Source: Morinoia aosen
Lineage: Eukaryota; Arthropoda; Malacostraca; Amphipoda; Talitridae
Assembly (NCBI GenBank): GCA_030386875.1
Contig: CM059572.1
Location: 38,437,732-38,501,731, forward strand
DNA length: 64,000 nt
Direction of reading: 5' to 3'
The position numbers and the translations under genes were made by a program. Shown in pieces: positions 13,963-27,594 of this stretch. Position 1 is the first letter of the stretch, and each line of letters starts with the position of its first letter. The notes below the pieces were generated by a model. It saw only the letters and a program-made list of their open reading frames with translations. It made no database searches and was not told the DNA's origin.

Positions 13963-16507
13963 ATAGCGAAATTTATTCCCCTCTCTGTAGATTTCTCGAA
14001 AGAACTAAATCAGTAGAATGTTCGTAGGAAAATTCCGAAACCCCAACATCTTGTGTTACCTTTTAACTTCCTTATTTTGTTATATTACCGCTATCACAAC
14101 CGCCATCATTAAACTGGCACCGGCATCATGTAGTCACCGACATTATAACTAGGAAGTGATAGCCACTCGACAATGAACTTCGAAGAACACGTTAGCGCAC
14201 CAATTTCACAAGGAATAAAATATATCAGAGCTGTTTACGAAAGTGAATTTTGAAATCCACTTTGAAGGTAAAGGGTAAAAACAGTGCTTTCACCATCGCC
14301 ATTTTACAGCGAGCTTGGAAAACTTACGCTCATTTCGTTTGTACTAAATTGTACGCATGCTCTTCCAATAAATTACCGCTGTACAGCGGTGTATGAGCTA
14401 CACACATGATTTTTAAAATGTCTCTGTGTATTAATTGTTTCATTGAAAAATCAATATCGTTTAAAATGTGGAAAAAGACTTCACAAGAATACATTAAACT
14501 TTACATGGCCTTACATGACTCTACTACACAGGGTGCCGAAAGCACCGCCCTCATTTTCAATGCACAAGTTGATTCTTTCGGCAAAATTATAATGTCGACA
14601 CGCAGTGATGCATTCGCGGGATGAAAAAAATTTCAGCGAAGGACCTTTTTTTGGACTAAACTTTCAGGCGGTATGGCAACGCGAAGAGAGTTATGAGCCC
14701 AGAATACTGTGGAGTTTTTCTCACATACTGTATCGCGTCATGTATTGGTAGCGGCGAACTGTAGCGTTAAAAACAAAAAACAAGGCAAAGGTTGTGATTC
14801 AACTCGAATATGCGTCTGAAATAACCCCACGCAGCTTTTCTTATACAGCAAAAACAGCTCCAACTGCGGGCTTAGACGCAATCATCGAGAGCGAGTGCTT
14901 TCAGATTTCCCATTTAAAATTCATTTTAGGATTCAATGAGACATACAGTAAAAGCTTATACTCGCATGAAAGTGTGTATCATCCCACGTTTTTGAACGCG
15001 TGACGCGCTAAATAGGAAGATGTGCTGCAGTGTATCACACTACTTCAATATGATACGGGTCTCCAACACCTGGTCTACATATTCAAAGCCCTCGAAATGG
15101 AGCAGTGAGCGGAATTTGTCATGACACCGCGGCAAGACCTCGGTACGTGGAAAGGACTTCTCCTCACTGCATGTTTTTACGATGTCGTCATGGCAAGTTT
15201 CAATTGGAAGACGGTAAAAACGAAAGGAGAAAAAAAGAATTCCTACTTACTAAGAAAGCTTTACTGCAAAATAGTTTCGGTTCCGTGTACAAAATAGATA
15301 TATCGTTACGCTGCGCAGTGTTCTACACAGCGTTCACATAAATACACTTTTTTGCAGACACTCTTTTGAAATCCAAACATTAAATCCCCGAAACAGGGTC
15401 AAATTGTAATATTCCCGCGTTATCAAATCCAGGGTAAAATTACTTTCCAAAATAGAGGCTTACCTAACAACTCAAATGAAAAATTCAAGCGCATTAAGTA
15501 TTGAAAAATATACATTCAGTCCAAAACTCCACTCAAGTCAATAACACACCAAACACACGAATACCATAAATTCAACTTGAATTCAACGCGATTTAGCACG
15601 GACGCTGTAAATTGACAAGATATACAAACTACATCTCTTTAACGAGATACCATCTTGAACACACGATGAACACATGAACTCGCTACCAAGATTATCAAAA
15701 AGTATGAACCCAAGATTTAAAACCTATGCATAGAAACGAACAGGACGCATAACACGCTCATTGAGAGTTTGGAAGCGGGAAGGTTGCGTCAGACTGCTCG
15801 TACACCGAATCCCCCAAGCGACGTCGAACAAATACACAAACGTTTCGAAGTATGTGAACCCTCACAAAACGGAAAAATGCCCTCGGATTGAACGGAGCAT
15901 AAATGAATTTCCTAAGGCAACCAATACCATTGTGCACTACGGCAGCAGAGAAGCTAGGCAATGCTCTAAAGAAAGCTGGCGAGACATCTATGATTATCAA
16001 CGCAAGGAGAAATTTCTTGAGCGACAAGCAGAGTCTCCCAGTAACAACATGAGAAATAAACAATCGATTGCACGAAAGACACAAGAGGAATTATACGGCT
16101 CATTCAAGCGAGATTTCGAACCCCAAAATAAAAGCAGACACACCTTCGGGTAGGTGTGTAGCGAGAGACATATAAAATTAGAGAGACGTGACAGAGCATT
16201 CCTCTACGGAGGAACAGTTGATCAGTAGAGCGATTGCACCAAACCATGCTCGCAACTTTATTGTGAAGTTGTCTAGGAAGGCAACGTCATTGAAAGGTTA
16301 AATAATTTTCGTGACGATACTTTAAATTTAGGGTACATCACTAACGCATTCACTCACAGAGCTTCAATAGCGGTAGAAAGCATCTCTACATCACTAAATA
16401 TTGAATAATAAAGTAAACAAAATGAAAATCGTAAACAATTGCGCCAGAGTTTACCAGCATTTCACGTCAGCATCAACAACGAAAAGGACGCAAAAAATCA
16501 CGAAACT
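13963..16507. other. No supported gene
   Basis: Overlapping open frames of 130 (plus) and 108 (minus) codons at 15758-16153 are unrecognised and probably chance. Confidence 0.5.
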
Positions 16508-16520
16508 TCGCACCAAAGGA

Positions 16521-16521
<1 letters not shown>

Positions 16522-16561
<40 letters not shown>

Positions 16562-16915
16562 AGAAAGTTTTAGCCTCCCTTAACCACGACAAAGATGTTC
16601 CAAGAGAGGAAAGAGGAAGGCACCATTTAGTATGGAGTTGAGGGAACGCGGAATCTATGCACAAGGTGCACAGAAACAGTAAGCTAGGAAAGAAGTTCTT
16701 GAAACAAGAAAAAAGTTGAAGAAGAAAGTAGTAGATGCTGAAAAACAGGACAGCAGTGAACCGAAAAAAGATGGTCCATAACAAAACAAAAACCTATTTT
16801 ATTACAACAAAAAGGAAGCCTACCTAACCTTTAGCTCGGGCCATCACATAGTCCCCCTGGGAGCGCCAATTCCCATAGATACAATACCTGTATCCACCTG
16901 AGGGGTCGCACCAAA
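16522..16915 (-). mobile_element. SINE-like retroposon copy, full length
   Basis: A perfect 14-bp duplication TCGCACCAAAGGAA stands at 16508-16521 and 16916-16929. On the minus strand the element starts CCCCTCAGGTGGATACAGG and ends in an (AAT)n tail, seen on plus as (ATT)n at 16521-16558. A tail of short repeats plus long direct duplications indicates target-primed reverse transcription. I do not recognise tRNA, 5S or 7SL similarity at the head. Confidence 0.88.
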
Positions 16916-16929
16916 GGAAAACCTTCCAA

Positions 16930-18326
16930 GAAAAATATCACTGATGCTGCGACGAGCATCTGAGAAAAACCTCTGAAGGCGTTTATTTTTGAAGCACTGA
17001 GACAGGTGCTTCTCTCCTTACCCTTCTTCCTTCTAGCTGAAAATGAACTCAAAATCTCCCCTATTGACCCTAACCAAGCTAAGCCAAAAAGGTTCATTCA
17101 AGGCTATTTCCTTAGGTGAACACCCTCAACAGAGGTATTTATTGAAGTTCAAGTCCTCAGAGATTCAAATTCAAATCCTACAATGCGAAAAAATTGCGAA
17201 GTGACCACAAAAATATGCGAGAAGCTTTCCCCAAGATTAAATATGATTAAATTTAAATTGATATAATAGCGAGATTAGTTTAACTTGGCAATGAACTAAC
17301 TCGTCCAGCACGAGTACTCTTTAAACCAAGTTCATTTCAATCTAGAAGCATAGTCACATTTGACCCAGGCATAGAAGTATCGAAAAAGAAGAAGAGCAGA
17401 CACAAAGTAATGAGTAAGTTAAGGGAAAATAGAAGAGTTGCTACTGCCATTTACCCATAACAAATGCAAAAATAGTTTTCCACTCACAAGGAACGTGTTC
17501 GCTAAGCAATAGGGTCTCCCCGTAGACGGAAAATTCAATTATTTTGGAACACTATAAGAATTCTTGTAGAAAATATGAAAAACGTGAATTATTGCTGAAT
17601 AAAAAGTTAGGTATTGCAGTACTGTATGAACTCAGCGGAATCCCTTTCACAATCCGACAGGCAACCGCAGCCTCAATATGAGGCCAATAAAATTGCACAC
17701 ACAGCGAGGGCCGTCACAAGCTACCACCGTCCCAATGTGAGACTAGAGTAAAAATCTATTTTTTCCTTCGATGGGTGCACGACGATACAGCTACGTATAT
17801 TCTCAATTAATATTTACAGTATTGAACAACCGTTACCGAATAAGAAGAGTTTTGAGAGTGATATAGTACATCAGGGGAACAAAAATTGAAGGATGAAGAC
17901 CACAGATTTAATGTAACTACTGGAGGAGAGCGTTTGCTCGGTCCACCTTTGCATGGAAGTGAAAGAAGACTTAAGAAATGCTGAGGCGTCTCACAACAAA
18001 ACTAAACCCACAACAGCGTCCAGGAATCAGCATTGTTAACGGAGCAGATGGTAAAGGTGAAGTTCCCAGTGTTTAGCTGAAACGAACAAACAGACTCGAC
18101 GCAAGCCCAAAAAGACTTCCGAAATCCTTCTCGCCCAAGACATGCGTTACGTGAACAACTCAATTAACAGATCATTGCGAGGACTCAATTTCTAACATAT
18201 TCCACGCTGTACGCAGGACGTTCAAGTACTCGGGAAGAAACAGGCCCCTATATACTCGAGTCGAATGGGGTAATTGGTAGTCAACAAGTTTCTGCATAGG
18301 TAGTGACTGTGGTGGCAGCTATAACT
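16930..18326. other. No supported gene
   Basis: AT-rich DNA between repeats. Nothing recognised. Confidence 0.5.
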
Positions 18327-18656
18327 GAAATTGTCCCCTCTATACGTTATTTGTGTTCTTTTTATAAATGATAACCTGGAAACACACAAGGTCACAATTA
18401 GTAATCTACAAAGAAGAACACAGGTTTATGATAAGTAAACTAAAAACACAAAGAGTCCAATTAGTTAACAAGACACATACAAGTTTTCAGTTAGTAAACT
18501 AGAAAAACTCAAGTTAACAATAAGAAAACTTGAAAAAACACAAGTTTACAAATGGTAAACTATCAAAACAGGAGTGGGCAATTAATCAACCAGAAAAAAC
18601 AAGTTTACAATAAGTGAATTCTAAGAACACAAATAACGAACGAGAGTGAAAATTGC
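18327..18656. mobile_element. Tandem-repeat element bounded by inverted repeats
   Basis: CGTTATTTGTGTTCTT at 18345-18360 is exactly inverted at 18623-18638, with weaker matching for about 18 bp further out on each side. Between them lie about eight degenerate copies of a 30-bp unit close to AAGTTTACAATTAGTAAACT plus AGAAAAACAC (about 18390-18620). No coding region. It could be a MITE or a Helitron-associated element; the class is uncertain. Confidence 0.6.
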
Positions 18657-18815
18657 ACTTTCTATGAGTAATTTGAGCACAAAAGACCCTCACATTCACG
18701 ATATTCCCCTGAAGTACATCAGGCAACATAAGAATGCTCAGACAGCTTTCTTCTGGATTTGAAATGGAGCAGAAAATGAGTACCTGACGAAAACCAATGG
18801 CTTGGATTATGCTAA

Positions 18816-19179
18816 GATTATGATTATAAGTTAGTTTAAGCCTCCCTAACCGCTACAAAATAAGAGCGTATCGAAGAGAGGAAGGAGGAAGGCACCATTT
18901 AGTATGGAAATAAGAGAATGGGGAATCTATGCAGAAGGGGCAAAGAAACAGTAAGATGAAAAAGAAGTTCATGAAACAAGATCGAAGTTGAAGAAGAAAG
19001 TAGTAGGTGCTGAAAAACAGGACAGCAGTGAACCGAAAAAAAGTGGTCCGTAACACAACAAAAACCTATTCTATTTCAACAAAAAGAAAGCCTACCTAAC
19101 CTTCAGCTCGGGCCCTCACATAGTCCCCCTGGGAGCGCTAGTTCCCATAGATACAATAGCTGCATCCCCCTGAGGGGAA
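18816..19179 (-). mobile_element. SINE-like retroposon copy, full length
   Basis: A perfect 13-bp duplication TGGATTATGCTAA is at 18803-18815 and 19180-19192. The tail side reads GATTATGATTATAAGTTAGT on plus; the head ends CCCCCTGAGGGGAA. Confidence 0.88.
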
Positions 19180-19641
19180 TGGATTATGCTAAACAAGGGT
19201 GAACACTTATCTAAGAAAGGTCAGCACAGAGAATGTCATGAAAAATGAAAAGGGAAATTGTTGTTAGACTGAGAGTTAGCAAAGAAATGTATAATCCAAA
19301 CAGTACCATTGAGTGAAGATTCCAAGCGTCACGAAAAGAGTAAGGGAAAGTTGCAGCGCCTGCGTAGGCACATCCCACAGAACAGAAGAGGTGGCGCAGC
19401 GTTGGCAACGAGAGGTCTAAAAATGATGTAAGGAAATTATCGAAACCAAGGCACCAGAGCAAGCAGTACAAGAACTGACGCGATTGTTATATTGAATGAG
19501 AGACCGCACGAGTGATACTAGAGCCACCTCCACAAGTCTACAGGACGGAAACAAAAGTCGAGATGTAAAACTAAGCCCATTAAAAGTAAATTGAGTTATT
19601 TTGCCACGACCTCCCCCTTACACTCGTTATATAATTTGGAA

Positions 19642-19977
19642 GATTAGATTTAGATTATAGATGTTAGCTTAAGCCTTCCTAACCGCAACCAAGGCGTCCC
19701 AAACAGGTAGGGAAAGGGAACGCAAAATCTATGCAAAAGGTGCATAGAAACAGTAAGTTGAGAAAGAAGTTTATGAAATATGATAAAAGTTGGAGAAGAA
19801 AGTAGTAGGTGCTGGAAAATCAAAACAGCAGTGAATCGAGTAAGGTTTAAACAAACCAAAAAACATTCTCTATTTTAACAAAAAGAAGGCCTACCTAACC
19901 TTTAGTTCATGACCTCACATATTCCCTCTGGAAGAGCTAATTCCCATAGATTACAATAGTTGCATCCCTCTGAGGGG
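19642..19977 (-). mobile_element. SINE-like retroposon copy
   Basis: Bracketed by imperfect 14-bp duplications TATATAATTTGGAA (19628-19641) and TATATCAATCGGAA (19978-19991). The tail on plus is GATTAGATTTAGATTATAG. It lacks part of the CACCATTTAG region. Confidence 0.82.
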
Positions 19978-19991
19978 TATATCAATCGGAA

Positions 19992-21952
19992 ATGATCAAA
20001 CAAGCTATAATTTGCCGCCAAACAGAGAAGTAAAAGAAACGCACGGAGGGACTTAGATGCGACGCCTCCCTTGCACAAGTTACACAATGTGGGCATAAAT
20101 AAAGAGCTACAGTACACGCGCAGCACACGTCCGTCCGCCCACGTGAAGCCGACCACAAAGCTGCTGAGATCCGGACGAAGCATACCACCGAGATAGAGAG
20201 CACCAATTTCATACAATACACGTCAGAACTCACTTAAGTTGTAGAAAATGCTGCACCATTCGGTAGGAGACTTCACCTTCAACAAACTTTTAAAAAACGT
20301 ATATGAGTTTATACATCACGAAAGACATGAGAAAATTAAAACATTTTATTACATATTCTCTCAAAAAACTTAGACTTATAAAATCTAAACTGACTCACGC
20401 ACCATAAAATATAAAATACCTAACAAGGAACCATTAGTTCCAAAGAGATACAGAGCCAATTATTTATCTTTCTACAGCGACAGTACAGTAAGACTAATTC
20501 TTCATAAGAGCACGCCAAGATATGTTCACGTTCAGTTCTATGTACAACACCGAGTCCAGCACACAAAATGCAAGCCGATCACGCAACACTGACTAGTAGT
20601 TATTCCAACACCCACAGGCCTCAGCGCTGGCTCCACACCCGTGCCGGGCCTGAGGACTCCGTGGTATTGCATCCTCCACGCCAAAACGAGCGATTAGCGA
20701 TGCCAAGGCGCGTGTGCTAAATTTGGATGCCAACCTAACTCCGGGTATACCGCAGGTTAAGTCGTGACGTCGTATACCGCAAAAAATAACAACCACAAAA
20801 GTAGGTAGAAACAGTTACTCACCAAGTGATCTTGGCTCTTGATATTGTGAAGCCTTGCTTGAGTTTCTGCCTTCGTAATAAAAGATTATAAACTTCGCAC
20901 ACGACTTCATTGGGGTGATTGCGACTTCTCCATTGACGCCAGCGGTGGCAGAGAGCAGAGAGTTGTGGGCTTATGTAAGCGACGCTAAACTTCGCAAGCA
21001 AAGCACTGACCTGAGGCGGGCATGCTCACACTCCACCACGGCTACGAAACTAAGCACAACAGCAATATTTACATGAGCCATTTTGCCGCGAGAGCAACGC
21101 TGCGCATTTCCACCACAATTTTAACGCAGCCATAATTCAACTATTGCACCTCGTATCAATGCGTCCCACACATTTTATTAATCAGCTATTTTATACAATG
21201 TCATGCGACGCCAGACACCATTCACGCCACAGATATGCAGATTACTCTCGTTACTTAACTCTTGAGTAAATGATAGTATGGTGATGGCAGTCAGTACTGA
21301 GACAATATATTATTGCCATTTCATAGCTCAGTCGAAGCGCAATCTCCGAATAGCCTAAACTACCAATGGAATTATCACTGTAGATACTCGTATAACTAAA
21401 GCAATAGCGTGAGCGAACGGTTCCTCAGAGACGATCTAGAGCTGACATGAGGAGTACATATTGTGCCATGAACGCTACGGTTATTGCTGTGTACCGAGTG
21501 AGCACCCACACGAAGGGATAAAAATAATTGCGATCACACCAATTAAATGCGAGAGGCTCGGCTTGCACTCGCCTCAGCGAGCACTGGGCTGACGCGCAGG
21601 GAGTGTGACGAGCACACCAGTCATCAGCTTTGCATTTCCACACGATCATTTCGGGAAAAATCAAATTCACTTCACACAATTTGATGGATGGAAGCTACTA
21701 AATTACTGAGCTGGATGTATCAAATTCACTACAAGTCAAGAATATATTACGCAACGATAACAACAACTAGCTTGCATCTTTTTATAAAATAGCATCAGAT
21801 TCTTCATTAACACGACCCACCTTATCAAGTAAGGGTCTAAACAATGAACTAGATCTCTGTTCCAATCAGATGGGGTTTTACACCTCAAGTGCATGAACGT
21901 GTTGAAGTGCATCAGAATTATTGACGACGAATAAAAATAATAGACGAAGAAA
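19992..21952. other. No supported gene
   Basis: Somewhat GC-richer near 20590-21060. No exon with family resemblance found. The 435-bp gap 19193-19627 is likewise empty. Confidence 0.5.
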
Positions 21953-21965
21953 GAATTGAAGGAAA

Positions 21966-22318
21966 TTTTATTTTATTAGTTAGTTTAAGCCTCCCTATCC
22001 TCAACAATGAGATGTAAAGAGAGGAAGGAAGAAGGCACCATTTAGTATGGAGTTAAGGGAACGTGGAATCTATGCAGAAAGGGCACAGAAACAGTAAGCT
22101 AAGAAAGAAGTTCATGAAACAAGAAAAAGTTGAAGAAGAAAGTGGTAGGCGGTGAAAAACAGGACAGCAGTGAACCGAAAAAAAGATGGTCCGTAACACA
22201 ACAAAACCTATTCTATTTTAACAAAAGAAAGCCTACCTAACCTTTAGCTCGGGCCCTCACATTGTCCCCCTGGGAGCGCTAGTTCCCATAGATACAATAA
22301 TTGTATCCCCCTGAGGGG
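21966..22318 (-). mobile_element. SINE-like retroposon copy, full length
   Basis: A 13-bp duplication GAATTGAAGGAAA is at 21953-21965 and 22319-22331. The head ends ATCCCCCTGAGGGG; the tail side is TTTTATTTTATTAG. Confidence 0.88.
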
Positions 22319-22331
22319 GAATTGAAGGAAA

Positions 22332-24486
22332 ATACATCAGTAAATCCGTTAAGTAAAGACAGTAACCATAGAAAATAAACGTAACCATAGTAAATAAACA
22401 CGGGAACTTTTGGAAATAATTATGCGTGAGAGAGGAATGCCTACGTAACATCCAATAAAATTTACACCAACACAAGATGCACGATAAAATGGCACAAGTG
22501 AATACTATTATGCGATATACTGGGGCTACAATGCGCTGTGATATTTCTCACAATAAACTTACACACAAACACTCTCGATAAGACCAACTAAAGGCAGCAT
22601 CGTGATGTACGGTGCACGGTAAATTATCTCAATGAAATTAACGAAAGCGAATTATTTTAATTGCCCGAACGACCCCGTAAGTCCACACAGCAGCCAAATA
22701 TTTGTCACACAGATGCTTTTGAAAAGAAGACCTTCAAGTTACTATAAACGATCAACTAAGTAGTTCAACCACAGTTCACAACGGCCATGGACTTCTCTCT
22801 AGCCACATGGAAAAGTTGGTAAGTTTCGTTACAATTTGAAAACAGAAAAATAGCTATTGGTACAAACAATTAACAATAATGCATCATTATAAATAAAATT
22901 CGCTCCACTTTGCGCATACCACGGATCCGTAGCTCCCACTCCATTGCCACAAATGCTTGCTGGCGTCATCTTCAGAAAAGAAACTTACTCGGAATAAAAA
23001 TTCTTCCCGTAGTGAAGTAAAGGTAAAATAACTTACGTAAGAGCACCATAGAATCACAACACGACGCGCCTTCGAGACGCACCAAAACTGCCACAATCGT
23101 CACCACTCGACAACGTCGTCCAGCAAGCCAACTTGAGCTAGATCTGCGTTCGTAACCTGTTGGAGCTACCATGAACATCCGTTCAGCTTCTACGTGCTTA
23201 TACAAGGCTGTCGCTATTGTGTACTCCTAAACTATTTTTTAAAACTTCAACATAACATATAAATACAATTAAAATCACGTTCATTTTACATTTGATTAAC
23301 GATGGTACTAAAATATTTACCGAGTGCAAAATCATTGCCAAAACCTTCACAGATCAGCGATACAGGTTGAATCCATTTGTTAACAAAACTTCAGAACAAA
23401 TTTTCTTCAAGAAAAAAGCTTTATTTATTCCCCTATCAGTCAGTCCCCGAAACACCTTAACTATGATCAATCAAACAAAAAAAAAAGACGACGACATTGT
23501 TTAACTTTAGGCAGTCACGATTTGGAAGCGATGGTAGACGACAGCACGTCGGTGCAGCAAGCCACTTTTTCCCCCTAAAAATTACCTCAATAATCGGAAA
23601 CGTCTTTCCACACATCGAAGACGTGCATAGCAGCGCCGGCGCTGCGCATCGGCTACGTAAAAATGTCCACTTTGCCACAGTAGCTCGTAAGGTACGATTA
23701 AGAAGCACGAAGCAGCGCAGTTTTGCGCATCCACACGACAGCCTCGGCCAACATTTAAGACGCTGCCATGAATGTGCCGCGCAGGCACAACTGCCTCGCA
23801 TGGCGCAGATGCTGGCGGCGGTTTTCTATTGGGTTCAGCAACTCACAAGATAAGAAATAGACGTCACCTCAAGAACAGACAGTTGCACGAAGTCAAAAGA
23901 AACCCAAATAAAGAGCAGCAGCTCCAGAGACACACGATGCGATGAAATAAAACAAAAAGTTTAATACACGAGAACGTCATGGAACATCAAAGTAACGCTA
24001 TACGCCAACAAGTATTTACGTAGTAAAGAAATTGCGTCACATAATATACAATCTTAAAAACTTCGACATTATTTCTGGGACATATGGGAAAAACATAAAA
24101 TAGATTCAAGAAGTTTTGATATTAGCATGTAGCGACCATTTGAGAATAAAAAATTGTTAAATAAATATTATCTTGCATCAGCTAGAAACACTCTTATTTC
24201 ATACTGAACAATATATATCAACTTCTGCTTTCCATATAGATAAACAATAGTTAGATAATTAAAAAATGAGGTTACTGAAAAAGAGACCGCTTGAACAGAT
24301 ACTACAGAGCTGCATAAGAGCCCTAAAACGAACCTCGTCAAATTTTTTAGGTTGCGTGTGAAGATTCGAGAGTAATCACACCTTAATTTTGCATTATCGA
24401 AAAGAGTATCGAAATGGTTACATTTGTAGAGAATGCTGCAGTTTAAACACTTCATTTAAAAAATTGAGGCGCAAAACTATATTTTG
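22332..24486. other. No supported gene
   Basis: A GC-richer patch at 23500-23830 is open in several frames on both strands, as expected of such composition. No product recognised. Confidence 0.5.
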
Positions 24487-24850
24487 ATTAGATTATAAGT
24501 TCGTTTGGGCGTTTCCAACAGCAACACATGTTTTCCAAAGAAAGGAAAACACCATTTAAAACTGAATTATGGGAACGAGGACTCTAGGGGCAAGGTAGAC
24601 AAAAATTCACACTCTCTGGACAGAAGCAGTAAGGTTGACAGAAGTATATGAAACAAGATAAAAGTTAAATAAAGTTGAAAAACCTGAAAAAATTCCCAGC
24701 AGTGAACCGAAAATATGGTCCGTTATAAATCAAAAATATCTATTTCATTTCAGCAAAAAAAAGGTCGGTCTGACCTTCAGCTCATGACCTCTCACTCCCC
24801 CCTGGAAGCGCAAATACCTCAAGATACAATGGTTGTCCCCGTTGATGGGG
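24487..24850 (-). mobile_element. SINE-like retroposon copy, diverged
   Basis: Starts TTAGATTATAAGTTCGTTT and keeps AACACCATTTAAAACTG, GGTCGGTCTGACCTTCAGCT and TACAATGGTTGTCCCC. Duplications are not clear. Confidence 0.75.
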
Positions 24851-25628
24851 CTGATTGTTGGAAGATCAAGTAAGAGTGAGCAGCAAGGAAGTTTTTACAA
24901 TTGCCGTCAGTGGCTTGCATTGCCAGAAATTAGGATATGCAGAATGATTAAGTCGAAGAAACCAAAACGAATGCGGAATGCGTGAGGGCGAAGATTGGAC
25001 GCGACACACAACTCCCGTGTATGGAAGAGCAGGGTTGCGCAGGCGGGACCGCCACCTTGTTGCGACAGGCATTTGTGATATCTAGTCTAGGTCACTAGTC
25101 CTGTGAGCAGGCCATATGAGTGAGGAGTCTCGCCCGACCTGGACCGCTTGTAATGAATGGCAGCGAGTCAGTGTGACCGTGACTTCACTGATCGATCACA
25201 TCCGTGTGCGGCGCTAATTCCCAACAGATGGGAGAGCTTGAAGGCCAGTTGTTATCAAGTTTGAAAAGTAATCAGCAAGGGTTTCAAAATATAGTTCTCG
25301 GCACATTAGATATAATCGAATTAAAATTAGAGCACAATTTTCAAGCTACAATTTTAGACAACAAACAATAATTCAAACCTATGGAACAAAATTAATTTAA
25401 TTTAACATATGGGCTCACCAGTATGTAACGAGAGTTACAATGAGTGCTCAAGAAATTATAAAAGTATCTCATACAAAGACGATAGCACACGAAGTATTGA
25501 ATATATTGGTAGTTATCCTACACAAAAAAAAAACGGGGAGAAAACCAGCAAAATGTAAACAAGAACAACAGAACGCACGGAAACAATCAAAATATGACAC
25601 AAACAAAAACTTAAAAATGAAGAAAATT
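24851..25628. other. No supported gene
   Basis: Nothing recognised. Confidence 0.5.
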
Positions 25629-26466
25629 CCGTGAAATTTAATCATCTTTACTAAGAGAACGTTTCTGAGTCCAGCTCCAGCTCTGCAGTCCGACGATGTG
25701 CACTGCACACAACTATAAGAGTCGCAAGTCGTTGAAGTAAACAAGAGCATTGAGGGTGCCACTGTTAATTTCCCTATTTTGGAGAACCATCTGAGAAGCT
25801 ATTTCGTGAATAAAATTACTGCGTGCATAATATTCCCATTACTTTCATTTACGCGTTACTCTGGTTAATAATTTAAATTGCTTTTTTTCCGGTATAAGGA
25901 TACGCTTCCCATTGATATGAGAGCCTCTTTGATTTATTCCTATAGTTGTGTGCAGTGCACATCGTCGTAAGTCGGTATGTCACAAAATTTCTACATATAT
26001 CAGAGTGGCAGAGCACCGGGGTAGAAGCTTCCGTACTAAGAATCAGCTAGCACATCCATCGCATTCTGCAGAGCGAAATCATGCCGAAAAATGCAATGTA
26101 CCTGTATCTTTGGCAGATTTCAGAATTTTAGATTCCGCTTCGACCCCTTGTGACCTAGGATTTTTTAAGTCATTACATATTTTAAAGCGCAACCCTGATC
26201 TGAACAATAAGGAGAATTCTTACCCTTTGCAAATAGTACATAGATAGAAACCTCTTAATTACCTATTCAATTTTATTTTTTACGTAAGTTTCGTGTTCTT
26301 AGTTTTTTTTTGACATATTTTATCATTCTTCTCATGATATATTTAAATACCTATCATTCATTCTACCTCGATCCTTTATTTCAGGGACCTAATGATTTGT
26401 TTTTTTGAACTGATGATGGAGCTGGACTCCGAAACGTTTTCTTAGTACAGATGATTAATTTTCGCG
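25629..26466. repeat. Nested inverted repeats (two pairs of arms)
   Basis: Outer arms: 25629-25680 and 26416-26466, about 85 percent complementary by eye (TACTAAGARAACGTTTC core). Inner arms: 25691-25717 and 25940-25967, nearly perfect, built round GACGATGTGCACTGCACACA. No transposase is seen. It may be a decayed mobile element with inverted ends. Confidence 0.7.
26410..26435 (+). ncRNA. Hammerhead-ribozyme-like core motif
   Basis: CTGATGA is followed by a T, a GGAG/CTCC stem with loop CTGGA, and then GAAAC. The order matches the conserved core of hammerhead ribozymes, which are known in Penelope-like elements and retrozymes. There is an extra base before stem II, and a paired stem I is not evident, so activity is doubtful. 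Confidence 0.3.
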
Positions 26467-27594
26467 GCACATTCCTCATTTTTAAGTGTCTGATAAGGCT
26501 GCTACTTAAGCACACCACCGACTTGTTCAAATATATTCAAGACACAAACACATGAGATCACGCCACGTTGCTCCTGTTTAATACGTTCGTAGACATGAAC
26601 CTCAACGACGACATGGCAAGCTCAGTCAAATGAAAGGCTATTATGAAGCACAGCCACATCACGAAGGCAGACTTCAGTGAACTTGGCCCAGGAAAGTGCA
26701 CGTGCGGAGCACAGTAGCAGTTGACTGGCTAGTTTAGCCAAGCTCTAAGTCAATTACAAAACGTGAATATTTTTCTAGTTTAGTAAACTAACTTAGTTTT
26801 TCGAGCATGCAGCCGAAAATATTGCTCCATCAAGATCCGGTACTGTCCGGTAAGGAACAAAGACAGGAAAAGGAAATCTGAGAAGAAAAACAACTGCAAG
26901 TTTCAAGTGAGCCATGAGACCGCACAACCAGTATCAACAAAGACGCCAAACAATATCGTTCAAGGAAATCAGGGATCTCACCGTGTCTTCGATCGCATGG
27001 GAATAGAGCAAAAAGCATCGGCTGTCATTCTAGCTTCGCTGTAGAAGCAAGCCGCTATCACAGAACAGTATGCGGTAAACGAGAACACCAACGGCGCCTA
27101 GTTCTATCACTCAAAAAGTTTTCCCTTCATGGTTTTATTATCACTTAAAAGTATAAAACCAGTCTGATCTCGCTTCATTGATCAACGCAATACCTCTTCG
27201 AGGCACAAACACTGTTTTTAAATAACACAAGAACCGTTGAAGGAAATGAATCCCAGATGAAGAATAGAGCATCAATATCACGTTGGCCGAGTACAACTAA
27301 GATACATCTATCACTTCAACCTAATGTTCCACCTTTGACCAGGCTCGGAAAGCATCAGCTTTACTACTACTTTTTTCATAAAGACCCCACGTGGACGCCA
27401 CCAATATTAAAATTGACAACTTCTAGCAGGAATGACGCGTATTTCGGTCGCAATTCCAACACCGACTCAGAATTCTCCTGGCATCAGTAACAGCAGAAGA
27501 GAATAAAAAATCATAAGGGATGCAATACCAGCCCCTTGCCTGCACACTACACAAGGATGTCAGCATCAGCATCTGTCCTATCAGAATCCCTGTA
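26467..27594. other. Downstream flank / presumed 3' UTR of EXT1
   Basis: No exon or recognisable repeat was seen. The part next to the stop codon should be 3' UTR of the minus-strand EXT1 gene; where the transcript ends cannot be decided from sequence alone. Confidence 0.4.
27134..27139 (-). terminator. Possible EXT1 polyadenylation signal
   Basis: An AATAAA hexamer on the minus strand about 455 nt downstream of the EXT1 stop codon. It is the first clear hexamer I noticed in the presumed 3' UTR. In DNA this AT-rich such a hexamer is expected often by chance. Confidence 0.3.

Noticed and set aside
16473-20233. Hydrophobic minus-strand open frames (Phe/Leu-rich) recurring at several sites
   Set aside because: They are the pyrimidine-rich sense strand of the retroposon family; copies carry different stops and no selection is apparent.
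23457-23853. Overlapping open frames of 114 and 118 codons
   Set aside because: A locally GC-rich stretch open on both strands; no family resemblance.
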